From the NCBI GenBank assembly GCA_900199555.1, contig FZQZ01000001.1, positions 124,001-188,000 of the forward strand: 64,000 nt of DNA. The letters are read 5' to 3'. Every line of letters starts with the position of its first letter. The stretch's first letter is position 1. Positions 16,861 to 27,196 of the stretch are shown piece by piece. The translations under genes were made by a program, and so were the position numbers. This stretch comes from Prevotellaceae bacterium MN60. GTDB lineage: Bacteria; Bacteroidota; Bacteroidia; Bacteroidales; Bacteroidaceae. The notes under the pieces were generated by a model. The model had not been told where the DNA came from, did not search any database, and worked only from the letters and a program-made list of their open reading frames with translations.

Positions 16861-18246
16861 ATGAAACAGAAAACGCTCAAAGGCAGCTTCTCTCTCTTCG
16901 GAAAAGGACTGCACACGGGTCTGAATCTCACTGTAACATTTAATCCAGCACCCGAGAATACGGGTTATAAAATACAGCGCATCGACCTCGAAGGCGAGCC
17001 TATCATCGATGGTATCGCCGAGAACGTGATAGACACACAGCGAGGCACCGTATTGGCTAAGGGCGACGCTCGCGTATCTACTGTAGAGCACGGACTGGCT
17101 GCCCTCTATGCACTGGGCATCGACAACTGCCTGATACAGGTAAATGGTCCTGAATTCCCTATCCTCGATGGTTCTGCTATTCAGTATGTAGAGAAAATCA
17201 AAGAGGTAGGCATTGAAGAGCAGAACGCTCCCAAAGACTACTATATCATTCGCAAGAAGATTGAGGTGAAGGACGAGACCACAGGTTCGTGCATCACCCT
17301 CCTACCCGATGACGAGTTCTCACTAACTGCGATGTGCTCATTTGAGTCGAAGTTTATCAACTCGCAGTTTGCTACACTCGAAAAGGTAGAAGACTTTGCC
17401 AGCGAGATAGCTGCAGCACGCACCTTCGTATTCGTTCGCGACATCGAACCACTGTTGCAGGCTAACCTTATCAAGGGTGGTGACATGGACAACGCCATCG
17501 TTATCTACGAGCGTCAGACCACTCAGGAGCGCCTCGACATGCTGGCAGATATGCTGGGTGTAGAGCACCGCGACGCTACGGAACTGGGTTACATCCAGCA
17601 CAAGCCACTGGTTTGGGAGAACGAATGTACCCGTCATAAGTTGCTCGACATCATCGGCGACATGGCACTGATTGGTAAACCCATCAAGGGTCGTATCATT
17701 GCCACTCGTCCTGGACATACTATTAATAATAAGTTCGCGCGACAGATGCGCAAGGAGATTCGTAAGCACGAGATTCAAGCTCCCGTTTACGATCCCAACG
17801 ACGAGCCCATCATGGACGTAAACCGCATCCGCGAACTGCTGCCACACCGCTATCCTATGCAGTTGGTAGATAAGGTAACAGAACTGGGTGCCAACACCAT
17901 CGTAGGTATCAAGAATGTTACTTCTAACGAGCCTTTCTTCCAAGGTCACTTCCCCGAAGAGCCCGTTATGCCTGGTGTACTCCAGATTGAGGCGATGGCT
18001 CAGTGCGGTGGACTGTTGGTACTGAACACATTGGAGAATCCTTCTAGCTGGTCAACCTACTTCATGAAGATTGACGACGTGAAGTTCCGTCAGAAGGTGG
18101 TACCCGGCGACACCCTGATTTTCAAGGTAGACTTGTTGGCTCCTGTACGCCACGGAATCTCATCCATGAGAGGTTATATCTTCGTAGGCGACCATGTAGT
18201 AGCCGAGGCTACCTTTACTGCTCAGATTGTGAAGAACAAGGAGTAA
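16861..18246 (+). CDS. lpxC-fabZ: bifunctional UDP-3-O-acyl-GlcNAc deacetylase / 3-hydroxyacyl-ACP dehydratase
   Basis: A fusion of 461 residues. Residues 1-305 are LpxC, the committed zinc-dependent step of lipid A synthesis, with zinc ligands His77 (TVEHGLAALYALG), His259 and Asp263 (RHKLLDIIGDMALIG). Residues 315-461 are FabZ, with LLPHRYPMQLVDKV (His329), catalytic His363 in GHFPEEPVMPG and Glu377 in LQIEAMAQ. This fusion is typical of Bacteroidetes and balances lipid A against fatty-acid elongation, since both halves draw on 3-hydroxyacyl-ACP. It sits between lpxD and lpxA. Confidence 0.97.
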   Translation: MKQKTLKGSFSLFGKGLHTGLNLTVTFNPAPENTGYKIQRIDLEGEPIIDGIAENVIDTQRGTVLAKGDARVSTVEHGLAALYALGIDNCLIQVNGPEFPILDGSAIQYVEKIKEVGIEEQNAPKDYYIIRKKIEVKDETTGSCITLLPDDEFSLTAMCSFESKFINSQFATLEKVEDFASEIAAARTFVFVRDIEPLLQANLIKGGDMDNAIVIYERQTTQERLDMLADMLGVEHRDATELGYIQHKPLVWENECTRHKLLDIIGDMALIGKPIKGRIIATRPGHTINNKFARQMRKEIRKHEIQAPVYDPNDEPIMDVNRIRELLPHRYPMQLVDKVTELGANTIVGIKNVTSNEPFFQGHFPEEPVMPGVLQIEAMAQCGGLLVLNTLENPSSWSTYFMKIDDVKFRQKVVPGDTLIFKVDLLAPVRHGISSMRGYIFVGDHVVAEATFTAQIVKNKE

Positions 18247-18295
18247 AAGGGCAGTTAAAGCAAAAAAGTAAGATTAATAGATTAGTAGACTGAGT

Positions 18296-19066
18296 ATGAA
18301 CAAGATACATCCTTTAGCAGTAGTAGACCCAGAAGCTAAGATTGGCGACAACAACGAGATTGGTCCCTTCTGCATTATTGATAAGAATGTCGTTATCGGT
18401 GACAACAATAAGTTCCTGAATAACGTAACGATTCACTACGGTGCCCGCATCGGAAACAACAACGAGTTCTTCCCCGGTGCCAGCATCTCTACCAAGCCTC
18501 AAGACCTGAAGTTCAAGGGCGAGGATACCACCTGCGAGATTGGTGACAACAACTCTATTCGTGAGAATGTAACCATCAGCCGTGGTACCGCATCAAGAGG
18601 TAAGACCGTAGTAGGTAATGGTAACTTGTTGATGGAGAATATGCACATTGGTCACGACTGCGTGATTGGTAATGGTTGCATTATCGGTAACTCAACAAAG
18701 TTTGCTGGCGAGGTAGAGGTTGACGACAATGCCATCATCTCTGCTTGCTGCCTGTTCCACCAGTTCTTACATGTAGGTGGCTACATCATGTTCCAAGGTG
18801 GTAGCCGTACCAGTCAGGACATTCCTCCCTACGTAATCGCTGGTAAAGAGCCTATCCGCTATGCGGGTGTAAACCTGATTGGTCTGCGCCGCAGAGGTTT
18901 CTCTAACGAGACTATCGAGGCCATCCACGATGCTTATCGCATCATCTACTCTAAGGGTATCATGAAGGAAGGTGTAGCTGAAGCTCGTGCTAAATATCCC
19001 AACTCTAAGGAGGTGGAATATATCTGTTCGTTCATCGAGAACTCTAAGCGCGGAGTGATTCGATAA
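18296..19066 (+). CDS. lpxA: acyl-ACP--UDP-N-acetylglucosamine O-acyltransferase
   Basis: First step of lipid A synthesis: O-acylation of UDP-GlcNAc. It has 256 residues, beginning with hexapeptide repeats ([21 protein letters not shown]). Catalytic His120 lies in [12 protein letters not shown], and the C-terminal helical part ([20 protein letters not shown]) is family-typical. The repeats are unusually Asn-rich (GDNNEIG, GNNNEF, GDNNSI). It is 49 bases downstream of lpxC-fabZ in the same operon. Confidence 0.97.
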   Translation: MNKIHPLAVVDPEAKIGDNNEIGPFCIIDKNVVIGDNNKFLNNVTIHYGARIGNNNEFFPGASISTKPQDLKFKGEDTTCEIGDNNSIRENVTISRGTASRGKTVVGNGNLLMENMHIGHDCVIGNGCIIGNSTKFAGEVEVDDNAIISACCLFHQFLHVGGYIMFQGGSRTSQDIPPYVIAGKEPIRYAGVNLIGLRRRGFSNETIEAIHDAYRIIYSKGIMKEGVAEARAKYPNSKEVEYICSFIENSKRGVIR

Positions 19067-19098
19067 TTAGCAATTTATCATTCGTAATTGAGAATTCA

Positions 19099-19998
19099 TT
19101 GGATACGCTGGTTGTGATAACAGGTCCTACAGCGGTAGGAAAGACGGCGCTGACTATGGAGTTGGCACAGCACTACAGCGTACCTATCATCAATGCAGAC
19201 TCTAGGCAGATATACCGTGAACTGAAAATCGGTACTGCTGCCCCTACTGCCGAACAGCAACAGCTGGTAAAGCACTATTTTGTAGGCACTAAGAGCATCG
19301 ACGATTACTATAACGCCTCTATGTATGAACAGGAGGTACTGGAACTGTTGGACGCTGAGCGTTCAACTTTCCATGTTTTAAGCGGAGGCTCCATGATGTA
19401 TGTTGACGCCGTATGCAACGGCATCGACGACATCCCTACCGTGAGAGACGACATCCGAGAGGAGATGAAGCGTAGATATGCTGAAGAAGGACTGGAGGCC
19501 TTATGCGAAGACCTTCGACGACTAGACCCAGAACACTACGCTATCGTAGATCGTCAGAACCATCGTCGCGTGATTCATGCCTTAGAGATATGCTATCAGA
19601 CTGGACACACCTACACCTCTTTCCGCACACAACAGAAAAAGCAGCGCCCCTTCAATATCGTGAAGATTGGCCTGAACCGTGAGCGTGAAGAACTCTACAA
19701 CCGCATCAATCAGCGTGTAGATCAGATGATGGCCGACGGACTGCTAGACGAGGTAAAGAGTCTTATCGACAAGCGACATACCAATGCACTGAACACTGTA
19801 GGATATAAAGAACTATTCGACTATCTTGATGGGCGTTGGTCGCTAGACGAAGCAGTAGAACGCATCAAGGGGAATACCCGTCGCTATGCCCGCAAACAAC
19901 TCACTTGGTACAAGCGTGACGAGAGCATACGCTGGTTTCATCCCGACAACATTACAGAAATAAAGAATTATCTTTCGCAATATGAAAAAGTACATTGA
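19099..19998 (+). CDS. miaA: tRNA dimethylallyltransferase
   Basis: Transfers an isopentenyl group to A37 of tRNAs reading U-starting codons. It has 299 residues, with P-loop GPTAVGKT at 9-16, [17 protein letters not shown], and the zinc-finger-free C-terminus common in bacteria ([17 protein letters not shown]). The start appears to be TTG at 19099, since no ATG or GTG precedes the conserved LVVITGPT strand. The spacer after lpxA is a degenerate AATT-rich heptad sequence. Its 3' end overlaps the PBP gene by 17 bases. Confidence 0.95.
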   Translation: MDTLVVITGPTAVGKTALTMELAQHYSVPIINADSRQIYRELKIGTAAPTAEQQQLVKHYFVGTKSIDDYYNASMYEQEVLELLDAERSTFHVLSGGSMMYVDAVCNGIDDIPTVRDDIREEMKRRYAEEGLEALCEDLRRLDPEHYAIVDRQNHRRVIHALEICYQTGHTYTSFRTQQKKQRPFNIVKIGLNREREELYNRINQRVDQMMADGLLDEVKSLIDKRHTNALNTVGYKELFDYLDGRWSLDEAVERIKGNTRRYARKQLTWYKRDESIRWFHPDNITEIKNYLSQYEKVH

Positions 19999-22441
19999 CA
20001 TTTGTTGGAACGCCATTCAAAATGGTTGGAACAAGTTCTGGACATGGTACAAAGCACTCTATAAGGGTCGTAGATGGTACACCAAGACAGGTATTGGTTT
20101 CGCATCATTTATAGTAGCCTTTATCCTCTACCTCATCATGGTAGATATCAACTTCCTGTGGCTCTTCGGACGCTCACCAGGCTTGAGCTCTATCATGCAC
20201 CCCAAGACCGTACAGGCCTCAGAGTTGTATAGTGCCGATGGCGTACTCATTGGCAAGTACTTTAGCGAAAACCGTACACCCGTAGAGTACGAGGATATCA
20301 ACCCCGTATTCTGGGAAGCATTGGTAGATACCGAAGATGAGCGTTTCTTCCATCACTTCGGTATCGACTTCCAAGGTGTCTTTGCTGCATTCAAAGACTA
20401 TGTAGTACACCACGATGCCCGTGGTGCCTCTACCATTACACAGCAGCTGGTAAAGAATATGTTCCGCGTTCGTACGGAGTATTCTACTGGTTTGCTGGGC
20501 AATATCCCCGGTGTTAAGATGCTCATCATGAAGAGCAAGGAGTGGATTACTGCTGTTAAAATCGAGCTCTTCTTCAATAAGCAGGAGATTCTTACGATGT
20601 ATGCCAACACGGTAGACTTCGGTTCTAATGCCTATGGTATCAAGACCGCTGCGAAGACCTACTTCGGTACGACTCCAAAGAATCTGACTGCCGACCAGGC
20701 AGCAGTACTCGTGGGACTGTTGAAGGCTACCACCTACTACAACCCACGCATCAATCCCAAGAACTCTATGAATCGTCGTAATGTGGTGCTTAACAACATG
20801 ATGAAGCACAACCACCTGACACAGGAGGCTTACGACACCTTGACACTGAAACCCGTCAAGCTGGACTTCAGCATAGAGAACAACTATGATGGTCAGGCAC
20901 TCTACTTCCGTGAGGCTGTAAAGAATCATCTGCAAGACTGGTGTGAGAAAAATGGTTATGACCTCTACAAAGACGGTCTGAAGATTTACACCACCATCGA
21001 CACGCGTATGCAGAAGTATGCCGAAGAAGCAGCTATCAAGCAGATGAAGCAGGTACAGAGGACCTTCAATGCACACTGGGGTTCTACCAATCCTTGGCAG
21101 GACGAGCATCATGTGGAGATTCCTCACTTTATCGAGGACTTGGCAAAGAAAACGCCCTACTACAAGATGCTGGCTCAGAAGTATGACAACAATCAGGATA
21201 GTATCGACTACTATCTGAATCTGCCTCATAAGGTAAAACTCTTTGATTACGAGCAAGGTACCATCGAGAAGGAGATATCTACCCTCGACAGTATCCGCTA
21301 CATGGAGCACTTTATGCACTGCGGTTTCATTGCGATGGAGCCTCAGACTGGCCATGTAAAGGCTTGGGTGGGCGATATCGATTTCAAGACATGGAAGTAT
21401 GACAAGGTAACTGCTATGCGCCAGCCTGGCTCTACCTTCAAGCTCTTTGTCTATACTGAAGCCATGAATCAGGGTATCACACCTTGTGACACCCGTAAAG
21501 ACGAATACTTCTCTATGCAGGTATATGATGCCAAGCAGAAGAAAGACGTGACATGGGCTCCTACCAATGCCGACGGACGCTTCTCGGGTGCCAACATCAC
21601 TCTGATGCAGGCCTTTGCTATGAGTATCAACTCTGTTGCAGTACGCTTGGGACAGGAGTGCGGCATAGAGCGTATTGCCAAGACTGCTCAGGATATGGGT
21701 ATCAAGAGCCACCTCGACCCCACTCCATCATTGGCTCTGGGTTCGAGCGACGTCACACTGGAAGAGTTGGTAAATGCTTATTGTACACCATGTAACAACG
21801 GTGTTCACCGCGACCCCGTACTGGTTACGCGCATCCTTGACCGCGATGGTAAGGAGATATATGTTGCTCCTTCCGACGATACACAGGCCATCTCTCGCAA
21901 GTCGGCTTACTTGGTACAGCAATTGCTGATGGGTGGTATGAGCGGAACATCTTCACGCCTGCGCAGCTTTGTGGGTTATGATACCGACACCGACTTCGGT
22001 GGTAAGACGGGTACTTCAAACAACCACTCTGACGCTTGGTTTATCGGCACAACGCCCAACTTGGTTGTTGGTGCATGGGTTGGTGGCGAATATCGCTGCA
22101 TCCACTTCCGTACAGGCGAACTCGGACAGGGTAACCGCACGGCACTGCCTATCTGTGGCTACTTCCTGCAGAGTGTGTTAGCAGATAAGAACTTCCAGAA
22201 ATATCATGCCAAGTTTGAGAAGCCCGTAGATGTATCTATCAACGACTATGGTTGTGGTGGATATTTCAAGGCTCCTGCAGACTCCGACTCTCTGGCTGTA
22301 GACAGTCTGGCACTGGACGAAGACGGCTTCGAGGTGGTTGACGAGTATGGCAATCCCGTGCCACGCTCTAACGACCCTAACGCCAATCAGCGTACACTGC
22401 CCGACAACCAACAGGCTGCAGAAGAGCCTAAGGAAGACTAA
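19982..22441 (+). CDS. mrcA: class A penicillin-binding protein (PBP1A-like)
   Basis: Bifunctional peptidoglycan synthase of 819 residues. A short cytoplasmic N-terminus is followed by one membrane helix ([20 protein letters not shown], about 38-57). The GT51 glycosyltransferase has Glu118 in [12 protein letters not shown] and [12 protein letters not shown] (148-159). The transpeptidase has the active-site Ser484-x-x-Lys487 (QPGSTFK), an SxN motif (SINS) and Lys675-Thr-Gly ([17 protein letters not shown]). The C-terminus ends in an acidic low-complexity tail with [12 protein letters not shown]. It closes the envelope gene block. Confidence 0.96.
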   Translation: MKKYIDICWNAIQNGWNKFWTWYKALYKGRRWYTKTGIGFASFIVAFILYLIMVDINFLWLFGRSPGLSSIMHPKTVQASELYSADGVLIGKYFSENRTPVEYEDINPVFWEALVDTEDERFFHHFGIDFQGVFAAFKDYVVHHDARGASTITQQLVKNMFRVRTEYSTGLLGNIPGVKMLIMKSKEWITAVKIELFFNKQEILTMYANTVDFGSNAYGIKTAAKTYFGTTPKNLTADQAAVLVGLLKATTYYNPRINPKNSMNRRNVVLNNMMKHNHLTQEAYDTLTLKPVKLDFSIENNYDGQALYFREAVKNHLQDWCEKNGYDLYKDGLKIYTTIDTRMQKYAEEAAIKQMKQVQRTFNAHWGSTNPWQDEHHVEIPHFIEDLAKKTPYYKMLAQKYDNNQDSIDYYLNLPHKVKLFDYEQGTIEKEISTLDSIRYMEHFMHCGFIAMEPQTGHVKAWVGDIDFKTWKYDKVTAMRQPGSTFKLFVYTEAMNQGITPCDTRKDEYFSMQVYDAKQKKDVTWAPTNADGRFSGANITLMQAFAMSINSVAVRLGQECGIERIAKTAQDMGIKSHLDPTPSLALGSSDVTLEELVNAYCTPCNNGVHRDPVLVTRILDRDGKEIYVAPSDDTQAISRKSAYLVQQLLMGGMSGTSSRLRSFVGYDTDTDFGGKTGTSNNHSDAWFIGTTPNLVVGAWVGGEYRCIHFRTGELGQGNRTALPICGYFLQSVLADKNFQKYHAKFEKPVDVSINDYGCGGYFKAPADSDSLAVDSLALDEDGFEVVDEYGNPVPRSNDPNANQRTLPDNQQAAEEPKED

Positions 22442-22499
22442 CAAAAGGGTACTCTTAACAATTTTTAGGTAAGGAATAAGTGTTTTTTTGTCTTTTTAT

Positions 22500-22530
22500 T
22501 TTGCCATATCGTAATTAAGTTGTAATTTTA
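22500..22530 (+). promoter_or_regulatory. arabinose operon promoter
   Basis: TTTG (22500-22503), 19 bases, TAATTTTA (22523-22530). The final A replaces the usual G, so the basal promoter may be weak and open to regulation. I could not identify an AraR operator here by eye. Confidence 0.65.
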
Positions 22531-22570
22531 CACCCAAATTAAACCTATTCAACTTAAAAACACCGACAAA

Positions 22571-23737
22571 ATGAAAAGCTTAAAAGCAACACTTTGTGGC
22601 ATGAGCATGGCTACAGCTATGCTTTGTGCCTGTGCATCTGGCGGTGAGTCAAACCTGACGGTATCAGGTTTGGATCCTGCTAAGTTTGACACCCTTATCA
22701 ACGAGAAACCCGTCAAGCTCTACACCCTGAAGAATCAGAGCGGTATGGAGGTATGCATCACCAACTATGGTGGTCGTATCGTTTCATTGGTTGTGCCCGA
22801 TAAAGACGGCAAGCCTACTGACGTAGTACTGGGTTTCGACAACATCCAGCAGTATGCTGATACCCTCAACTCTCCTTCTGACTACGGTTCTAGCGTAGGT
22901 CGTTACGCCAACCGCATCAAGGAAGGTAAGTTCAAGCTGGGCGATGCTGAATATCAGCTGAAGCAGAATGATGGTCCTAACTGCCTGCATGGTGGTGGTA
23001 CCACTGGTTGGATGAACCAGGTTTATGATGCCGAACAGATTGGTGACTCTATCCTGAAGCTGACCATTGTTGCAGCAGACGGAGAGAATGGTTTCCCTGG
23101 CACAGTAACAGCTACCACTACCTACAAGCTCACAGCAGACAATACGCTGGATATGACTTGGGAGGCTACTACCGACAAGGAGACTATCATCAACCAGACT
23201 AACCACAACTACTACAACCTGAGTGGTGACTTCACCAAGGCTGCCTACGATCAGGTACTGTATGTGAATGCAGACAAGTTCACTGCTTCTGACAAGCTGT
23301 ACATCCCCACAGGCGAGATTCGTGATGTAGAGGGTACCGCTATGGACTTCCGTACTCCTCACGCTGTTGGCGACTCTATCAACAGCCAGTACGACCAGAT
23401 TCAGAATGCTACCGGTTACGACCACAACTATTGTCTGAACACCGCTGGTGACGACACCAAGGTATGTGCTTCACTCTACTCTCCCAAGACTGGTATCTTC
23501 ATGGAGATGTACACCAATGAGCCAGGCGTTCAGGTATATAGCGGTAACTTCCAGGGTGTAGGCAAAGATGCCGACATCATCCGCAAGCACGGTCTGAAAT
23601 ATCCTAAGCATGTAAGCGTTTGTCTGGAAAGCCAGAAGTATCCCGACAGCCCCAACCATCCTGAGTGGGCTAGCCCCGTACTGAAGCCAGGCGAGAAATA
23701 TTTCAGCCATGCAGCATATAAGTTCTCAATTAAATAA
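22571..23737 (+). CDS. galM: aldose 1-epimerase (mutarotase), lipoprotein
   Basis: A 388-residue galactose-mutarotase-family enzyme interconverting alpha and beta anomers of aldoses. The N-terminus MKSLKATLCGMSMATAMLCACASGG-like region is a signal with a Cys-rich lipobox (LCAC), so the protein is likely anchored in the periplasm. Family motifs are visible: LTNYGGRIVSL-like ITNYGGRIVSLVVPD, SVGRYANRI, CLHGG (catalytic His region), NHNYYNL and PGVQVYSGN. In this operon it would handle L-arabinose, and the gene is the first of the cluster. Confidence 0.93.
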   Translation: MKSLKATLCGMSMATAMLCACASGGESNLTVSGLDPAKFDTLINEKPVKLYTLKNQSGMEVCITNYGGRIVSLVVPDKDGKPTDVVLGFDNIQQYADTLNSPSDYGSSVGRYANRIKEGKFKLGDAEYQLKQNDGPNCLHGGGTTGWMNQVYDAEQIGDSILKLTIVAADGENGFPGTVTATTTYKLTADNTLDMTWEATTDKETIINQTNHNYYNLSGDFTKAAYDQVLYVNADKFTASDKLYIPTGEIRDVEGTAMDFRTPHAVGDSINSQYDQIQNATGYDHNYCLNTAGDDTKVCASLYSPKTGIFMEMYTNEPGVQVYSGNFQGVGKDADIIRKHGLKYPKHVSVCLESQKYPDSPNHPEWASPVLKPGEKYFSHAAYKFSIK

Positions 23738-23774
23738 TCATTTAAACTAAAAAAAATATCATTTAAACATTCTT

Positions 23775-25757
23775 ATGGACAAAATTATTGAAGCACTAAA
23801 CAACAATGGCTTTGCTTCTTGGGACTATCTTGTATTTGGTCTCTACATTGTCATTCTTGTTGGTATGGGATTGTTTCTTTCTCGCACAAAGAAGGGCGAG
23901 GAGAAATCATCAACTGACTACTTCCTTGCAGGTAACACTCTGACTTGGTGGGCTGTGGGCGCATCACTCATTGCAGCCAACATCTCTGCCGAGCAGTTTA
24001 TTGGTATGTCTGGTTCAGCCTTTGCATCAGGTATCGCACAGGCCGCCTACGAGTTGATGGCAGCAGCCACACTGCTCGTTGTAGGTAAGTTCTTGTTGCC
24101 TCTGATGATTGAGAAGAAGATTTTCACCATTCCTCAGTTCCTGCGTGAGCGCTACAACTGGGGTGTAGGTTTTGCCTTCTCTCTGCTGTGGTTGTTCCTC
24201 TACGTCTTCGTAAACCTCACCTCTGTAGCATGGCTCGGTGCTCTGGCTATCCAACAGATTTTGGGATTGCCTACCGACATGGTTATCAACGTAGCAGGTA
24301 TGGAGATTGACCAAGTTCGTATGTGCATCATTCTTGCTCTGTTCCTCATCGCTGGTATATACTCTATCTATGGTGGTCTGGCTTCAGTTGCTTGGACAGA
24401 CGTGATGCAGGTTACCTTCCTCGTAGGTGGTGGTCTGATTACCGCTTATGCCGCTCTGTCTGTTATCGGCAGTGAGATGGGCTTAGGTGGTGCTTGGGAT
24501 GCACTGGTTCATATCAAAGACTATCTGGCATCGATAGATGGTGATAAACACTTCAATCTGGTGGTTACCCGAAACGAAGAACTCTATCCCGTTATCAATG
24601 GTGTTGTCAATAATGCAGGAGAGATTGTACAGAAGGAAGACCCCTTCTTCACCAATCCTGGTATCGTTCTTATCTTCGGTGCTCTGTGGCTGACCAACCT
24701 CGGTTACTGGGGCTTCAACCAGTACATCATCCAGAAGGGTCTTGCTGCTAAGTCTTTGGCAGAGGCAAAGAAGGGTATGGTATTTGCAGCCTTCCTGAAG
24801 ATTCTGATTCCTTTCATCGTATGTATCCCTGGCGTATGTGCATTCTACATCATGAATGCTCCTGAGTGTGACGACCTGCGTATGCAGTTGGCTGGTGCCA
24901 TCACTCGTTCAGACGATGCATATCCCTTCCTCATTCGTAACTTCACTCCTACCGTTGTTAAGGGTCTGAGTTTTGCTGCACTTGCTGCTGCTGTGATTTC
25001 TTCACTGGCATCAATGTTCAACTCTACCTCTACCCTCTTCACCATGGATATCTACAAGCAGTACATCAACAAGAATGCTTCTGAGAAGCGTCTGGTAAAT
25101 GTTGGTCGTATGACTTCTGTATGTGCCCTGATTATCGCTTTGTTGGCCGTTTACCCATTGATGGGTGGTATCGACCAGGCCTTCCAGTTCATTCAGGAGT
25201 ACTCAGCATTCGTATATCCTGGTGTAGTAGTTATCTTCGGTCTTGGTCTGTTGTGGAAGCGTGCTAGCGGTACTGCTGCTGTTGTTTGCGCTATCGGTAC
25301 CTTTGCCTTCTCAATCATCTACAAGTTTGCGTTCCCCGAAATGCCATTCTTGGTACGTTCTGGCGTCGTATTCATCACGCTGGTTATCCTGTTCGTATGG
25401 ATTTCTCTGAAGAGCAACAAGGCCGTACCTGCTGACGAGCTCGACGAGCACACCGTAAAGACCCAGCTCCGCTGGAGCAACATCATGTTTATCGTTGCTG
25501 CCGTATCTTTCGTACTGTTCATCGGTGGTTTCTTCAATGAGACAATGCACGTCCACGGTTTCGAGGGTGCCATGATTTTCTTTGCAGCAATCACTGCTAC
25601 TATCGGTATCTACCTGCGTTCTAACGCACTGGACAAGGTACAGGATCCCAAGCTTGTTGCTATCGACCTGAACATCTTCAAGACAGACAAGGTCTTCAAC
25701 ATCGGCGCATTTGGTGTCATCATTATCTTGACTATCCTGTATGTAGCTTTATGGTAA
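23775..25757 (+). CDS. sodium:sugar symporter (SSS/SGLT family)
   Basis: A 660-residue inner-membrane symporter with about 14 helices. It has SGLT-family sequences: DYFLAGNTLTWWAVGASLIAANISAEQFIGMSG, the IYSIYGGLASVAWTDVMQ region, and SSLASMFNSTSTLFTMDIYK with the conserved sodium-site serines. Loops at about 255-295 and a hydrophilic section near 575 are longer than in the shortest SSS members. Its place between mutarotase and araR points to L-arabinose as substrate (inference from context). No promoter is seen between it and galM. Confidence 0.92.
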   Translation: MDKIIEALNNNGFASWDYLVFGLYIVILVGMGLFLSRTKKGEEKSSTDYFLAGNTLTWWAVGASLIAANISAEQFIGMSGSAFASGIAQAAYELMAAATLLVVGKFLLPLMIEKKIFTIPQFLRERYNWGVGFAFSLLWLFLYVFVNLTSVAWLGALAIQQILGLPTDMVINVAGMEIDQVRMCIILALFLIAGIYSIYGGLASVAWTDVMQVTFLVGGGLITAYAALSVIGSEMGLGGAWDALVHIKDYLASIDGDKHFNLVVTRNEELYPVINGVVNNAGEIVQKEDPFFTNPGIVLIFGALWLTNLGYWGFNQYIIQKGLAAKSLAEAKKGMVFAAFLKILIPFIVCIPGVCAFYIMNAPECDDLRMQLAGAITRSDDAYPFLIRNFTPTVVKGLSFAALAAAVISSLASMFNSTSTLFTMDIYKQYINKNASEKRLVNVGRMTSVCALIIALLAVYPLMGGIDQAFQFIQEYSAFVYPGVVVIFGLGLLWKRASGTAAVVCAIGTFAFSIIYKFAFPEMPFLVRSGVVFITLVILFVWISLKSNKAVPADELDEHTVKTQLRWSNIMFIVAAVSFVLFIGGFFNETMHVHGFEGAMIFFAAITATIGIYLRSNALDKVQDPKLVAIDLNIFKTDKVFNIGAFGVIIILTILYVALW

Positions 25758-25772
25758 TAACTGATTGATGTT

Positions 25773-26450
25773 ATGACCGAATATTATATTGAACATCAAA
25801 AAATACTCGTCTCCGTTGACTGTATCATCTTCGGCTTTGAACATAACAAGTTGAAGGTATTGATTGGTCATCGTGCGATGAATCCTGGAAAAGGCGAATG
25901 GAGTCTCTACGGAGGCTTCGTTCGCAACGAGGAAAGTGTTGACGAAGCAGCAGACCGTACGCTCTTTGAGCTTACCGGTCTGCGCAACGTCTATATGCGC
26001 CAAGTTGGTGCCTTTGGTAATGTAGACCGCGACCCAGGTGCACGTGTTGTCAGCATTGCCTACTATGCGCTCATCAATGTGAAAGACTATGATGAGAAAC
26101 TGATGAAAGAGCATGGCGTGGAATGGGTGAATATTGAGGAACTACCTCAGATGTTCTCCGACCACCAACGGATGATTGTTCGTGCGCGTCGCCTCATGCA
26201 GGAGAAGATACGCACCGAGCCTATCAGCTTCCAGCTGCTGCCTAGTTTGTTTACGCTCACCCAGTTGCAGCGTCTCTATGAGGCTGTCAATGGCGAGGAG
26301 GTTGACAAGCGCAACTTCCGCAAGCGTATCAAGGATATGGACTTTATCGAAAAGACCGACCTTATCGACAAGACAGGTTCTAAGCGTGGTGCCTACCTCT
26401 ATCGTTTTAATAAGAACGCATACAACGAAGCATCAAACTTCAAACTATAA
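25773..26450 (+). CDS. araR: NUDIX-family transcriptional regulator of arabinose use
   Basis: A 225-residue regulator of the NrtR type: an N-terminal NUDIX fold used as effector-binding domain and a C-terminal winged helix (LTQLQRLYEAVNGEEVDKRNFRKRIKDM). The NUDIX box is degenerate (GGFVRNEESVDEAADRTLFELTGL has no REUxEE core), as expected for a sensor that has lost hydrolysis. In Bacteroides the L-arabinose regulator AraR belongs to this family and sits in a locus with mutarotase, SSS transporter, araD and araA, exactly as here, so I assign araR by family and context. It overlaps no neighbour; gaps are 15 bases on each side. Confidence 0.9.
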   Translation: MTEYYIEHQKILVSVDCIIFGFEHNKLKVLIGHRAMNPGKGEWSLYGGFVRNEESVDEAADRTLFELTGLRNVYMRQVGAFGNVDRDPGARVVSIAYYALINVKDYDEKLMKEHGVEWVNIEELPQMFSDHQRMIVRARRLMQEKIRTEPISFQLLPSLFTLTQLQRLYEAVNGEEVDKRNFRKRIKDMDFIEKTDLIDKTGSKRGAYLYRFNKNAYNEASNFKL

Positions 26451-26466
26451 TTCGTAATTAGTAAAT

Positions 26467-27177
26467 ATGTTAGAAGAACTCAAACAGAAAGTATTTAAGG
26501 CCAACCTCGACCTGGTCAAGCAGGGACTGGTTATCTTTACTTGGGGCAACGTCTCAGGTATTGACCGCGAGAAAGGTCTCGTAGTTATCAAGCCCTCTGG
26601 CGTGAGCTACGACGAGATGAAGGCCGACGACATGGTAGTAGTAGATTTGGAAAGTGGTAAAGTTGTTGAGGGCGACCTCAATCCCTCATCCGACACCCCT
26701 ACCCACCTTGTATTGTATAAGGCATTCCCCAACATTCAGGGCGTGGTACACACCCACTCTACCTATGCCACCGCATTCGCTCAGGCTGGTCGCGACATCC
26801 CCAATATCGGCACCACTCATGCTGACTATTTCTACAAGGACATTCCTTGCACACGCGACATGACTGAGGCCGAAGTAAAGGGACAATATGAGTTGGAGAC
26901 CGGTAACGTCATCGTTGATGAGATACTCAACATCCGCAAGATTAATCCTGACCATACTCCTGCCGTATTGGTAAAGAATCACGGTCCATTCTCATGGGGT
27001 ACCTCTCCCGACAATGCCGTATATAATGCAAAGGTGATGGAGCAGTGCGCCAAGATGGCTTTCGTAGCCTTCTCGGTCAATCCCAACCTTACGATGAACC
27101 CACTGCTCATCGAGAAGCACTATATGCGCAAACACGGTCCTAACGCCTATTACGGTCAGAAAGGTCAGAAACACTAA
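26467..27177 (+). CDS. araD: L-ribulose-5-phosphate 4-epimerase
   Basis: Converts L-ribulose 5-phosphate to D-xylulose 5-phosphate by retro-aldol chemistry. The 236-residue class II aldolase-fold protein has zinc ligands His95 and His97 (VVHTHSTYA) and a third His in [19 protein letters not shown] and [10 protein letters not shown] are the phosphate-binding motifs, and SSDTPTH carries the conserved Asp. It lies between araR and araA with 16- and 19-base gaps. Confidence 0.96.
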   Translation: MLEELKQKVFKANLDLVKQGLVIFTWGNVSGIDREKGLVVIKPSGVSYDEMKADDMVVVDLESGKVVEGDLNPSSDTPTHLVLYKAFPNIQGVVHTHSTYATAFAQAGRDIPNIGTTHADYFYKDIPCTRDMTEAEVKGQYELETGNVIVDEILNIRKINPDHTPAVLVKNHGPFSWGTSPDNAVYNAKVMEQCAKMAFVAFSVNPNLTMNPLLIEKHYMRKHGPNAYYGQKGQKH

Positions 27178-27196
27178 TTCCTATTTTACAATAATA

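Noticed and set aside
20219..21712. 497-codon open frame on the minus strand inside the PBP gene
   Set aside because: It is antisense to an intact, motif-complete penicillin-binding protein; its translation has no recognisable domain and the codon pattern is that of a shadow frame.
22442..22570. AraR operator upstream of galM
   Set aside because: No convincing dyad was found by eye in this interval, and I do not remember the published consensus well enough to claim one.
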